Assembly: GCF_022810765.1 (NCBI RefSeq)
Contig: NZ_CP094494.1
Location: 310,001-374,000, forward strand
Reading direction: 5' to 3'
Source: Winogradskyella sp. MH6
Lineage (GTDB): Bacteria > Bacteroidota > Bacteroidia > Flavobacteriales > Flavobacteriaceae
DNA length: 64,000 nucleotides
The position numbers and the translations under genes were made by a program. Below, piece after piece: positions 42,849 through 51,677 of this stretch (the first letter of the stretch is position 1; the number at the start of each line of letters is the position of its first letter). The notes beneath the pieces were generated by a model. The model saw nothing but the letters and a program-made list of their open reading frames with translations. It was not told where the DNA came from and made no database searches.

Positions 42849-43485
42849 TATTATTTCGTTTTGCCTTTTGCACAGCCTCTAATTTATTGTGTACCTGAAG
42901 TTTGCGATAAATATTTTCAATATGTTTTCTTATAGTTCCTGTTGAAAGTATAAGATTTTCTGCAACAGCATTGTAACTCAAACCTTTACTTAATTGCTCT
43001 AAAACGTCTACTTCTCTACTGGTGAGTTTTATTTCTTCTTTTTCTTTTTCTTCAACAAAAGGATTACGAAGTAACTTCAAAGTTTTTAAAGCTATTGAAG
43101 GGTTCATAGCTGCACCTCCGTTTAAGGTTTCTAAAATACCTGAATGCAAATCTCCTGCATTAATTTCTTTTAGCAAATAACCATCTGCACCAGCCTTTAT
43201 GGCGTTAAAAATGTTTTCATCATTATCAAAAACAGTAAGCATTATAATCTTAATATGAGGATACTTTTGTTTTGCTAGCTCCGTAGCTTCTATACCATTC
43301 ATTACAGGCATTTCAATATCCATTAAAATTAAATCTATATTATTGTTTTCTTCTAGTTTTTCAAGAACATCCTTGCCGTTCATAGCTGTAAATCTCACCT
43401 CCAAATCTTCAAAAAAAGATAGTTTCTCTTCTACTGCTTTTATGAGAAAAGTGTTATCGTCTACTATGGCTATTCTTATAATCAT
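42841..43485 (-). CDS. NarL/FixJ-type response regulator
   Basis: A 214-residue regulator: receiver domain (about 3-120) with phosphoacceptor Asp56 (LILMDIEMPVMNG), and a LuxR-type HTH (about 145-205, LTSREVDVLEQLSKG). It is downstream of two histidine kinases (67 bases from the nearer). The HisKA_3-type kinases next to it are the usual partners of this regulator class. The regulon is not visible. It overlaps coaD by 8 bases at the stops. Confidence 0.93.
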   Translation of the reverse strand: MIIRIAIVDDNTFLIKAVEEKLSFFEDLEVRFTAMNGKDVLEKLEENNNIDLILMDIEMPVMNGIEATELAKQKYPHIKIIMLTVFDNDENIFNAIKAGADGYLLKEINAGDLHSGILETLNGGAAMNPSIALKTLKLLRNPFVEEKEKEEIKLTSREVDVLEQLSKGLSYNAVAENLILSTGTIRKHIENIYRKLQVHNKLEAVQKAKRNNII

Positions 43486-43552
43486 GTAATTTTTAATTAG
43501 ATTCTAAATATCATTAAAATAACTATTAAATACTATACGTATTTTATCGTAT

Positions 43553-45403
43553 TTATATTTGTAATCTTATATCTGTACCCTCACCAACAACTGATTGTAT
43601 TGATAATTGGGCTTTAATATCTTCTGCTCGTTTCTTCATATTGTTAAGTCCATTACCTAGCTTTACGCTGTTTTCATCAAAGCCTTTTCCATTATCCTTT
43701 ATTCTAACAATCATCTTATTTTTCTCTTCTGAAATATCAACATTTATATAAGTTGCCTCTGCATATTTTAAAGCATTATTTATGGCTTCTTGTATAATTC
43801 GGTAAATATTCATTCCCTTTACTGATGTAAAGGCAATGTCATCATCTAAAGATGTATCAACATTAAAACTAAATTTTATATTCTGGGCTGCAAGATTCGC
43901 TTGATCTATAAAATTTGAGATGCGTATCTGTAAGTCCTCAAAAGTGATTTTATCTTTATTCATTGCCCATATAGTGTCTCTTAACTCATGGATAGTCGTA
44001 GTTGTAAATTCACTAATTCCTCTAAGTTTATTCCCTAATTTTTCTGGAATTTTAAAACCATACCTAAGATTGTCTAATGATGAAATAATAAAGGTGAGTT
44101 GTGCACCTATGTTATCGTGCAGATCTCTACTAATCCTTAGACGTTGCTCTTGTAATTTGCTTTGGGTTTCAATTTTTAACAATGCATCTTTAAGCTGATT
44201 TTCTTTTTGCAATTGACGATTTTTTAGTTTCTGCTGATTGTAAAACAAATATCCTAAAAGTCCTAAAACTACTGCAAGTGCACCTAAACCTAAGATGTAT
44301 ATATTTTTCTTACTAAGGTCTAATTCTTTTTCTGCTAGATCTGCTCGCTGAGATAGTATTTCTTTTTCTTTTTTTTCGGTATCAAACTTTACCCTTAATG
44401 TCGCCAATTCTTCTAAAACTTCTTGCCCTTCAAGACTATCTTTTAGTTTTAAATGCTGTTCTAAATAGTGTAATGCAGAATCTGTTTTATTTGTTTTCTT
44501 ATAGATATCTGATAATTGATAGTAGTTATAAGACAAAAGCCTTCCGTACTTTTTCTTGGATGCATAATACATAGAGCTTTTAAAATTATCTAAAGCTTTA
44601 TTTAGTTTGTTTTGTTGCTTTAGAACTTCAGCAATCTGTACATAGCTCTCTCCTAAACCTATGGAATCATTTATTTTTTTTCTGATATCTAATGCCTTAG
44701 TAAAATAGACAAGTGCTTCGTTTAAATTTCCTTCTTCTACATAGGTATTGGCTAGGTTTGCATAACTGTATGGTATCCCAAAGCTATCCTTTTGTGCTTC
44801 TTTAATAACCAATCCTTTTTTAACAAAATACTTAGCACTATCGTACTTCTTTTCCATCAGCTTTAGAATACTATAATTATTATAAATATCCTGAACTTTA
44901 GACTTGACACTATCGGTTTTAGCTAACTGAATCGCTTTTTGCATTAGAGAATTAGCCATATTTAAATCTCTACGTCGCGAAGAATAACCTAGTTCTCCAT
45001 AAGCCTTTGCCGCCAGAGCATTTTCACCTATGGTCTCGTAAATTTTTATAGCTTCTAATTGACTTTCAAAATTGGCTTTGTAATTGCCTATATAATAATA
45101 ATTAACACCTAAATTTAGATAAGCATCGGCTGCTCCCTTTTGGTAACCAATTGCCTTTGCGCTTAGTATTGTAGCCTCTAACAAACGTTTTAAAGAATCT
45201 TGACTAATGCCCACTCCTTGTACTTTAATAGCGTTGATACTATCTATTTTTTCTCTTGAAAAATGAATAAAATCAGTATCATCTAATTGTACATAACTAG
45301 TATCTTTTTTGGTTTCTAGAAGAAGACTATCAACCAGTTTAGTGTTTGATTGAGAATAGCCAAGAATTGTAAAACTTAAAAAAATGAGTAGATAAAATCT
45401 CAT
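43553..45403 (-). CDS. TPR-containing sensor histidine kinase (copy 1)
   Basis: I start at the ATG at 45403 (MRFYLLIFLS); the longer frame begins with TTG. About 616 residues: signal peptide, TPR repeats (about 60-310), one transmembrane helix (NIYILGLGALAVVLGLLGYL), a short coiled coil, a HisKA_3 dimerisation motif RISRDLHDNIGAQLTFI with the phosphoacceptor His, and an HATPase with INNALKYAEA and IKDNGKGFDE. The TPRs probably lie outside the inner membrane. No known ligand. Close paralogue of the next kinase. Confidence 0.92.
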   Translation of the reverse strand: MRFYLLIFLSFTILGYSQSNTKLVDSLLLETKKDTSYVQLDDTDFIHFSREKIDSINAIKVQGVGISQDSLKRLLEATILSAKAIGYQKGAADAYLNLGVNYYYIGNYKANFESQLEAIKIYETIGENALAAKAYGELGYSSRRRDLNMANSLMQKAIQLAKTDSVKSKVQDIYNNYSILKLMEKKYDSAKYFVKKGLVIKEAQKDSFGIPYSYANLANTYVEEGNLNEALVYFTKALDIRKKINDSIGLGESYVQIAEVLKQQNKLNKALDNFKSSMYYASKKKYGRLLSYNYYQLSDIYKKTNKTDSALHYLEQHLKLKDSLEGQEVLEELATLRVKFDTEKKEKEILSQRADLAEKELDLSKKNIYILGLGALAVVLGLLGYLFYNQQKLKNRQLQKENQLKDALLKIETQSKLQEQRLRISRDLHDNIGAQLTFIISSLDNLRYGFKIPEKLGNKLRGISEFTTTTIHELRDTIWAMNKDKITFEDLQIRISNFIDQANLAAQNIKFSFNVDTSLDDDIAFTSVKGMNIYRIIQEAINNALKYAEATYINVDISEEKNKMIVRIKDNGKGFDENSVKLGNGLNNMKKRAEDIKAQLSIQSVVGEGTDIRLQI

Positions 45404-45460
45404 ATAACCTAAAGAATAATTAAACAAGGACTTAAGATAATCATTTGAAACAACTCTTAG

Positions 45461-47461
45461 TTATACTATAATTTTAATTTCTGTCCCTGTCTCTAATTGT
45501 GTGTTAATTTGAATTTCCCCACCAATATTTGCTATTCGCTTTTCCATATTGGTAAGACCGTTTCCTCTTTTAACAGAGTCTAAATCGAAGCCTTTTCCAT
45601 TATCTGAAATTTTAAAAACTAAGTTTGAAACTTCTTTAGACACTTCAACCTTAATCTGAGAAGCATCTGCATATTTTAAACTATTGTGTATCGCCTCTTG
45701 TATAACACGATGAATGTTCATACCCTCAACAGAAGTAAAGGTTTTACTAGTATCTACACCACTATCTACTCTAAACGAAAACTGAATATTTGCATCGTAC
45801 AAATGTGCCTTGTCTATGTAATTAGAAATTCTGGTTTGCAGATCTTCAAAAGTAATTTCACTTTTATTCATAGCCCAAATGGTATCTCTTAATTCATAAA
45901 TAGTACCAGATGTAAAATCGCTAATGGTTTCGAGTTTATGGGTTAGTTTTTTGTCTTTGATATCAAAACCATATTTTAGATTGTCTATAGATGAAATAAT
46001 AAAGGTTAATTGCGCACCTATATTATCGTGCAAATCTCGGCTAATTCTTAAGCGTTGTTCTTGTAATTTGCTTTGAGTTTCAATTTTTATTAAGGCATCT
46101 TTAAGCTCATTTTCTTTTTGCAACTGATCGTTTTTTAGTTTTTGCTGGTTGTAAAAGAGAAAACCTATTAAGCCTAATATTAGGGTTAAGATTGCCAATC
46201 CGTAAAGTTGATAATTTCGTTTTTGAATTACTAGATCTTGTTCTGCAATTTCTGCGCGCTGAATGAGAATTTCCTTTTCTTTTTTTTCAGTTTCATACTT
46301 TACTTCTAAGTCTGCTATTTTTTGTGCATTTTTTTCAGAAAATATTGAATCTTTTAACTTTATATAGGTTTGTTTCTGTTTCCTGGCCTGCTCATGGTTT
46401 CCTAACATATAATTACTCTCTGCCATGGTTAGATATAAATCTGCAGAAACCAATTCTATCTCTGGATATTTTTTTACTAAATCAAAACCTTCGTTTATAT
46501 AGTGTTTCGCAACTTTAGGCAGATTTTTTTCATTGTAAAGAGTTGCTACATTATTGTAAGTAGAGAGCATTCCGCGCTCGTCTCCTTTATAATTTTCTTT
46601 CTTTTTTAAAGCCTCTAAATAGGTTTCTAATGCTAAATCTTTATCGCCTTTTTCATGGTATGCATTAGCCAAATTATCTAAGATTTTGTAGTACTCTATT
46701 CTATTATCTAACTTTTTCGCTAATGCCAATGCTTTCTTGTAAGACAAAATAGCTTTGTCTATCCTACCCAAATCCTTTAAGTTTATGCCTATATTATTGT
46801 GCGAAGCAATTTGTTCGTTATCCAAGTTATATTTTTCCCTAACATCTAGTGCTTTCTTGTGATACTCTAAGGCTTTCTCATTTAAATTCATCTCTTGATA
46901 AATGAGACCTATGTTATTTAGTGAAGATGATGTTGATTTTTCACTCTGTCTGGCTTCATCCATTTTTAAAGATTGAAAGAAGTAATCTAAAGCTTCGTTA
47001 TAATTCCCTCGGTTCCAATTAAACATCCCAAGATTATTAATACACATGGACTCAATATTCTTAAATCCAAAATCTCTACTCATCTTCAGCGCTTTTTCAA
47101 AATAGTGAGCTGCCGAATCCGATTTTCCGGTTACATCCATGTATATACCATGAGTATTTACCAATTCAGTTAAACCAAAATTAAAATTAACAGCCTTAGC
47201 AGACGCTTTACCTTCTTCGATAACCTTGAGCGCTTTGTCTGTGTCATTAAAAATATAGCCAAAGGCTATTTTGTTATACATCCTAATTTTTACAGAATCA
47301 TTTTTTGTACTGCGAGCAACGGTAAGTAAGCTGTCTAAATTTTGAGCGTAAGAATAAAAGCTTGGTAACGATAAAAAGAATAAAAAAAGCATCAAGTAAA
47401 ATCTGCTGAGATTAGCAGAAATTATAGATGATGCTTTTTTAAGGAAATTGATTAATAGCAT
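45461..47461 (-). CDS. TPR-containing sensor histidine kinase (copy 2)
   Basis: A 666-residue paralogue of the neighbouring kinase: an N-terminal hydrophobic signal (about 24-40), TPR repeats (about 50-370, many with ALEYHKKALD-like helices), a transmembrane helix (LYGLAILTLILGLIGFLFY), a coiled coil, RISRDLHDNIGAQLTFI and an HATPase with IHNSLKYADA and ISDNGKGFD. The two kinases share the coiled coil and kinase core almost word for word while the TPR sensors differ. Both point to a single response regulator gene. Confidence 0.92.
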   Translation of the reverse strand: MLLINFLKKASSIISANLSRFYLMLFLFFLSLPSFYSYAQNLDSLLTVARSTKNDSVKIRMYNKIAFGYIFNDTDKALKVIEEGKASAKAVNFNFGLTELVNTHGIYMDVTGKSDSAAHYFEKALKMSRDFGFKNIESMCINNLGMFNWNRGNYNEALDYFFQSLKMDEARQSEKSTSSSLNNIGLIYQEMNLNEKALEYHKKALDVREKYNLDNEQIASHNNIGINLKDLGRIDKAILSYKKALALAKKLDNRIEYYKILDNLANAYHEKGDKDLALETYLEALKKKENYKGDERGMLSTYNNVATLYNEKNLPKVAKHYINEGFDLVKKYPEIELVSADLYLTMAESNYMLGNHEQARKQKQTYIKLKDSIFSEKNAQKIADLEVKYETEKKEKEILIQRAEIAEQDLVIQKRNYQLYGLAILTLILGLIGFLFYNQQKLKNDQLQKENELKDALIKIETQSKLQEQRLRISRDLHDNIGAQLTFIISSIDNLKYGFDIKDKKLTHKLETISDFTSGTIYELRDTIWAMNKSEITFEDLQTRISNYIDKAHLYDANIQFSFRVDSGVDTSKTFTSVEGMNIHRVIQEAIHNSLKYADASQIKVEVSKEVSNLVFKISDNGKGFDLDSVKRGNGLTNMEKRIANIGGEIQINTQLETGTEIKIIV

Positions 47462-47525
47462 TTCTAATATATAATTTTTTTATCTGTAAGCTTGTTTTTA
47501 TTCGACTAAGGTACAATTTAAGAAG

Positions 47526-47558
47526 ATTAAGCGTAACCATCTCAGTTACGCTTAATCA
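47526..47558 (-). terminator. Hairpin after the PQQ-like propeller gene
   Basis: GATTAAGCGTAAC (47526-47538) pairs perfectly over 13 bases with GTTACGCTTAATC (47546-47558), loop 7. The minus-strand sequence after it is TTCTTAAATT, only a weak T tract, so this may be a terminator or a processing site. Confidence 0.6.
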
Positions 47559-47581
47559 AAAATAAATCTCAACAAAAAAAT

Positions 47582-49483
47582 TTATTTTTTAAGGTCATAA
47601 GCATATATAGTCTTATCGTTTGCTTTGTAATAAAGGTAACCACCATATTCATCAACTTTATATTCTGGTTTTTTATCCTTAAGCAAAATTTCCTTTTCTA
47701 TCTTACCAGAATCCTTATTTACTTTTACCAATCCTACTCCACTATCTAATTTTGTTAGTATAAATTGAGCATTTTCGGTCGCAGCTGAAGATTTAAAACG
47801 TTGAGACATCATATCAAAAGACGCACCTGCAATAGACGCAAACATATCTGAAGCGCGTTTTGCCTCCTTGCCATAATCATTATAATTTCTAAGATTGTTT
47901 ATTCCTATACCATTATTATTCATTCCGGCTGCATAAGCTGTAGAAGCTGTTGCCACCAATGATGCCGCAGCTACTACTCCACCAACAATTTTCATAAAAC
48001 CACTCTTACCTGGCGACTTGTAATAACCATGATATTTTTCTGAACCATTACTCTCCAATGACATTACATTTTGAGAAGAACTTAAAAAGATATTCCCATT
48101 TCTAACCTCCATAGTATTTGGGGATTCTTTTTCTTCGAACTTTATTTTAGAAAGCTCCGTAACATCACCAGAATTGGCATCTATGGCATATAAAACATCA
48201 CCTGCTGCAATTAAGTAACGTTCATTAGCTGCATCGTAGGTTGAAGCTACAGAAGCAGAGTTTTTATACTTTAAGGGTTTATCCCAAACTTGTTCACCCG
48301 TTTCTAGATTTACAATATTTGTATCTTCACCTGTGATATAGATTAATCCTTGAGGTGTATGTGCCATCATCATAATGTTTTCACCCGTTTTTAATGGTTT
48401 CTTAAACAATGTCTCACCATTAAATGAGATTTTATTGATTCCTCCTGAATAAATTCCAAAAAGAATACCATCTTCCATAATATAAAAGTGTTGAACGTAT
48501 CCTTTTGTTTTTGGCGCTTTATCCCAAAGATCTTCTCCCGTAGCTGCACTGAACATGGTAATTTTAGATTCTGATTTTGCAGCAAACGCTCCATCACCAC
48601 CAGCTACATTACTTACAACAGCGAGACCTTGAGGTAGAATTTCGAATTTTGAAACGATACCTTTTACCTTTCTATCATCTTCCCAAAGTTCTTGACCACT
48701 TGTACCAATTTTATGTATTCTTGTGTTCTTTCCGTTCGTAGTAGTTTCAAAACCATAAATCTCTTTTTCAGTCTCATCTGCCACTAACCAGCTTACATTT
48801 TTGATTTTGTTTTGCCAAAGTTCCTCTCCTGTATGTGATTTTGCGATTAAACCTTGAGCAGTTGGTATGATTAAAAATTCTTTTAATAATAAAGGTCGAC
48901 CAGTAACACTAAAGTTTTTAGCTACACCTACTCTTCCTGGTTTATCTAAAAAGAAACTATAATCTAATTTTGAAGAATTCAAATCATAAACCGCAACTTT
49001 TGGTGTAACTTTCTCTGCTTTAGTCCCTATTTTTTGAATCCCGCTTACTATGAGTTTGTTCTGTGGTAAGACAACATCACAGGTGTAAATTTGGTTCCAA
49101 CTATCATCATCTGAGTTAAAGATTACCTTACCCTGCATATAATCTATAACTGCACGCTTAGTTTTTGCGATACCAGCAAATTTAGAAGTTGCACCCTGAG
49201 ATACAACGATATAAGGTGACCCTGGAATAAACTCTGTTTCTTCAGGTTTTAATTTTCCAAAGTTATTAAAAGTAAAAACAGGTTGACTTTGATCTGGTCT
49301 TATACCTGCTAGACCATCGTTAGTGGCAACAACCAAAACTCCACCAACGGTAAGTGTCATCTCATTTATCTTAGCACCAAGATCATAACTCTGATCTGGA
49401 GTTTCTTGAGCAAACAAAGATGTAGCACTTATAAAAAGTGCCAACATCATTGTGTTTTTTATTTGAGTCAATAGCATTTTCAT
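47582..49483 (-). CDS. Exported PQQ-like beta-propeller protein, unknown function
   Basis: A 633-residue protein with a signal peptide (to about residue 24) and repeated PQQ-type blades (for example AVYDLNSSKLDYSFFL, GEELWQNKIKN, GEDLWDKAPK, GEQVWDKPLK). No catalytic residues of a quinoprotein dehydrogenase are obvious, so it is probably a scaffold or sensor. Near residues 500-525 a hydrophobic stretch (VVAAASLVATASTAYAAGM) interrupts the propeller, followed by an Asn-rich linker. It is preceded by a small acidic-start lipoprotein in the same direction, 11 bases away. Confidence 0.75.
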   Translation of the reverse strand: MKMLLTQIKNTMMLALFISATSLFAQETPDQSYDLGAKINEMTLTVGGVLVVATNDGLAGIRPDQSQPVFTFNNFGKLKPEETEFIPGSPYIVVSQGATSKFAGIAKTKRAVIDYMQGKVIFNSDDDSWNQIYTCDVVLPQNKLIVSGIQKIGTKAEKVTPKVAVYDLNSSKLDYSFFLDKPGRVGVAKNFSVTGRPLLLKEFLIIPTAQGLIAKSHTGEELWQNKIKNVSWLVADETEKEIYGFETTTNGKNTRIHKIGTSGQELWEDDRKVKGIVSKFEILPQGLAVVSNVAGGDGAFAAKSESKITMFSAATGEDLWDKAPKTKGYVQHFYIMEDGILFGIYSGGINKISFNGETLFKKPLKTGENIMMMAHTPQGLIYITGEDTNIVNLETGEQVWDKPLKYKNSASVASTYDAANERYLIAAGDVLYAIDANSGDVTELSKIKFEEKESPNTMEVRNGNIFLSSSQNVMSLESNGSEKYHGYYKSPGKSGFMKIVGGVVAAASLVATASTAYAAGMNNNGIGINNLRNYNDYGKEAKRASDMFASIAGASFDMMSQRFKSSAATENAQFILTKLDSGVGLVKVNKDSGKIEKEILLKDKKPEYKVDEYGGYLYYKANDKTIYAYDLKK

Positions 49484-49494
49484 AACACAAACTA

Positions 49495-50031
49495 TTACTG
49501 AACTTGTTTATTTAAATTAAATGAACCATCTGTAATTGTCTTTACAGACTGGTCTCCATTAATATTTTTACAAGTAAACTCAAATGTTCCTATTAATTTA
49601 TCATCTGTTTCTTCAGAAATACTTAATGATCCTACCATAGAGTTATCGTATGGTGCTTGCCAAATTTCTGTAGTTGAATTTTGAGGATTGTTAAGATCTA
49701 CATCTGTTTCTGTGTAAGACGCTACATTTACGTTATTAATATTAGAGCCATCTAAATCGTAAGTTCCTACTCCATCATAACCCCAAACTGTGAATGAAAA
49801 TGCATTTCCATCACTGTTAGAAGCAATAATTATTAAATTATTACCATTGTTAGCTATTGTTGCAGAAGATGATATCTCCCAAGACTCATAGCTGGTTCCA
49901 TCTACTTTTGCAATTAAAGTTCCTGAAGGAGCATTACCTCCACTTCCACCATCATCATCATTACTACATGATGTAAATGTTGCTAATGATAGTGTCATTA
50001 CTAATAACATAAAGTTCTTTAAAGTTCTCAT
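49495..50031 (-). CDS. Lipoprotein with acidic export-type N-terminus, unknown function
   Basis: A 178-residue lipoprotein (FTSC followed by SNDDDGGSGG). The acidic run right after the lipidated Cys resembles the lipoprotein export signal that sends Bacteroidota lipoproteins to the cell surface. The rest is a beta-rich domain with LIAKVDGTSYESWEISSSA at its start, of the type seen in hypothetical DUF6252-like lipoproteins. Co-transcribed with the propeller gene (11-base gap). No function can be assigned. Confidence 0.75.
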   Translation of the reverse strand: MRTLKNFMLLVMTLSLATFTSCSNDDDGGSGGNAPSGTLIAKVDGTSYESWEISSSATIANNGNNLIIIASNSDGNAFSFTVWGYDGVGTYDLDGSNINNVNVASYTETDVDLNNPQNSTTEIWQAPYDNSMVGSLSISEETDDKLIGTFEFTCKNINGDQSVKTITDGSFNLNKQVQ

Positions 50032-50228
50032 TGTTGATTTAATTTATTGGTTAATACAGAAGCAAATCTCAACAATAAGAGGATGGTAAAACATACGACG
50101 AATTGCGTATATTTTTATAAACAATTGATTTTTAGAATTTTAAAATTAAATATCTTGTGATTTACATCGATATTTGATAATTCTTATGTAACAAAACTCA
50201 AAAATCCACTACCTATAATTAACCGAAA

Positions 50229-50684
50229 ATGCCATTCATGTTTTATCAAATTTCATATTGGTTCTTCAAATTGAAACTTTCTCAACCTTCTGAGAATGCA
50301 ATTAACTATTGGATTGACACAAACGCAGTTAACAAACTTGAATATGCCTTAATCCATGGTAACTATAAGACTAGGCAATTAGCTGCAGAAGCATTAGAAT
50401 TTGTTGGACAACCATCCTCAATTCCGGTGTTATTGGTTGCTATAGACGATAAAATCCAAAACGTATCCATTGCGGCTTTAAATACCTTAGAGCGTTTAGG
50501 AACTAAAGATGAATTGATAAAATCAATTATAAGAAAACGATTTAATTGGGTTAAGAACCTACGTGATAAAGAGGAACGGCAAAAAAGTGCTAAAGTTAAA
50601 AAACACAATATTTATCGTTGGGAACGTACTAGCAAAAAATCTTTTGAAATGGTAAAAGAAAGATTGAAACGGCCTATTCGATAA
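50229..50684 (+). CDS. HEAT-repeat protein
   Basis: A 151-residue protein of paired helices: a repeat around NYKTRQLAAEALEFVGQPSS and another around IQNVSIAALNTLERLGTKDE, read as HEAT/PBS-lyase-type repeats. The C-terminus is basic (RKRFNWVKNLRDKEERQ). Such folds are usually protein-interaction scaffolds. No signal peptide. Its stop is 3 bases from the convergent GSCFA gene stop. Confidence 0.75.
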   Translation: MPFMFYQISYWFFKLKLSQPSENAINYWIDTNAVNKLEYALIHGNYKTRQLAAEALEFVGQPSSIPVLLVAIDDKIQNVSIAALNTLERLGTKDELIKSIIRKRFNWVKNLRDKEERQKSAKVKKHNIYRWERTSKKSFEMVKERLKRPIR

Positions 50685-50687
50685 AAA

Positions 50688-51641
50688 TCAACTGAACTTA
50701 ATATGCGGAAATTCTTTCTGAATATCTTCTATCTCTAACTGAAGATTAGCAAGAAATTTTTGATGCGCATCTGAATTTGGATTAAAAGGACGATGCGCTT
50801 TTTTTGTTTGAATATTGGCCAACTTTTGAGAGATGCCTATAGCGTCTTCGGTTAACCAAACGGCTTTAAACTTTTCCCAAATGTACTCTAAAGCTACGTT
50901 ATTTGGGTGAATCATATCTTGATTATAGTATCTATAATCTCTCAATTCATCCATCATAATCTCATAAGACGGAAAATAAAACATTTGCTTTCTAGGTTCT
51001 ACTATCTGATGAATCGCAGACAACAAATGCGATTTGCTTATATTATTTTCTACAAAACCATCTTTAAGATGTCTTACAGGAGAAACTGTAAAAATGAAAT
51101 TGACTTTAGGATTTACTCTACGTACTAAAGCAATTATATTTTCTAATGATGCAACAATATCGTTAATAGATAATAATTCCTTTTGAAATTGTTTTTGGGG
51201 AATTTTATGGCAATTAGCCACTATTCTATCTGTTGCAATATACCTGTAAACCCAAGCTGTACCCAGAGTAATAATGATGTGAGTTGATGCATTGATTTGT
51301 TGATGCATCAACTCAATTTGCTCATTTAATTTACTTAATAAATCGTCTTTTGAAACAGAATTCAACTTAGAATGTGCATCAAAACAACTCCAAATTTCAT
51401 TGTGGTATATAAGTTCATCTTCGGTGTAAAAATCCTGATTTATACTTCTAGTGATTAAATTTTCCAAAGCCACAGGATGAAATAAAATTCCGAACGGATT
51501 TATCTCAGATTGAAATTTTAAATACTCAAACTTTCCTCCAATATTTTCTGAAAAACACGAACCTAAGAGCATCAATTTAGAACTGTAATCTATTTGATGA
51601 TGTGGTTGCTTTTCTAATTTTATGTTGGTTTGAAGATTCAT
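50688..51641 (-). CDS. GSCFA-family protein
   Basis: I start at the ATG at 51641 (MNLQTNIKLEK); two codons upstream is a TTG. The 317-residue protein has the family-defining GSCFSENIGGKF near residue 30 and resembles an SGNH/GDSL-type hydrolase fold, with TLGTAWVYR and a late HPNNVALEYIWEKF that may hold the catalytic His. The family is typical of Bacteroidota; the substrate is unknown. It follows alaS across a spacer that is largely a decayed hairpin repeat. Confidence 0.87.
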   Translation of the reverse strand: MNLQTNIKLEKQPHHQIDYSSKLMLLGSCFSENIGGKFEYLKFQSEINPFGILFHPVALENLITRSINQDFYTEDELIYHNEIWSCFDAHSKLNSVSKDDLLSKLNEQIELMHQQINASTHIIITLGTAWVYRYIATDRIVANCHKIPQKQFQKELLSINDIVASLENIIALVRRVNPKVNFIFTVSPVRHLKDGFVENNISKSHLLSAIHQIVEPRKQMFYFPSYEIMMDELRDYRYYNQDMIHPNNVALEYIWEKFKAVWLTEDAIGISQKLANIQTKKAHRPFNPNSDAHQKFLANLQLEIEDIQKEFPHIKFS

Positions 51642-51648
51642 ATTCAAC

Positions 51649-51675
51649 GGGACCTTGAAACTAGTTCAGGAAGAC
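51649..51675 (-). repeat. Decayed REP-like element E in the alaS-GSCFA spacer
   Basis: On the minus strand GTCTTCCTGAACTAGTTTCA and onward keeps the layout of element D (GTC, CCTGAA, 5-base loop, TTCA, GG, TC) but only part of the stem still pairs. It fills 27 of the 36 bases between the alaS stop and the GSCFA start. Confidence 0.6.
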
Positions 51676-51677
51676 GG

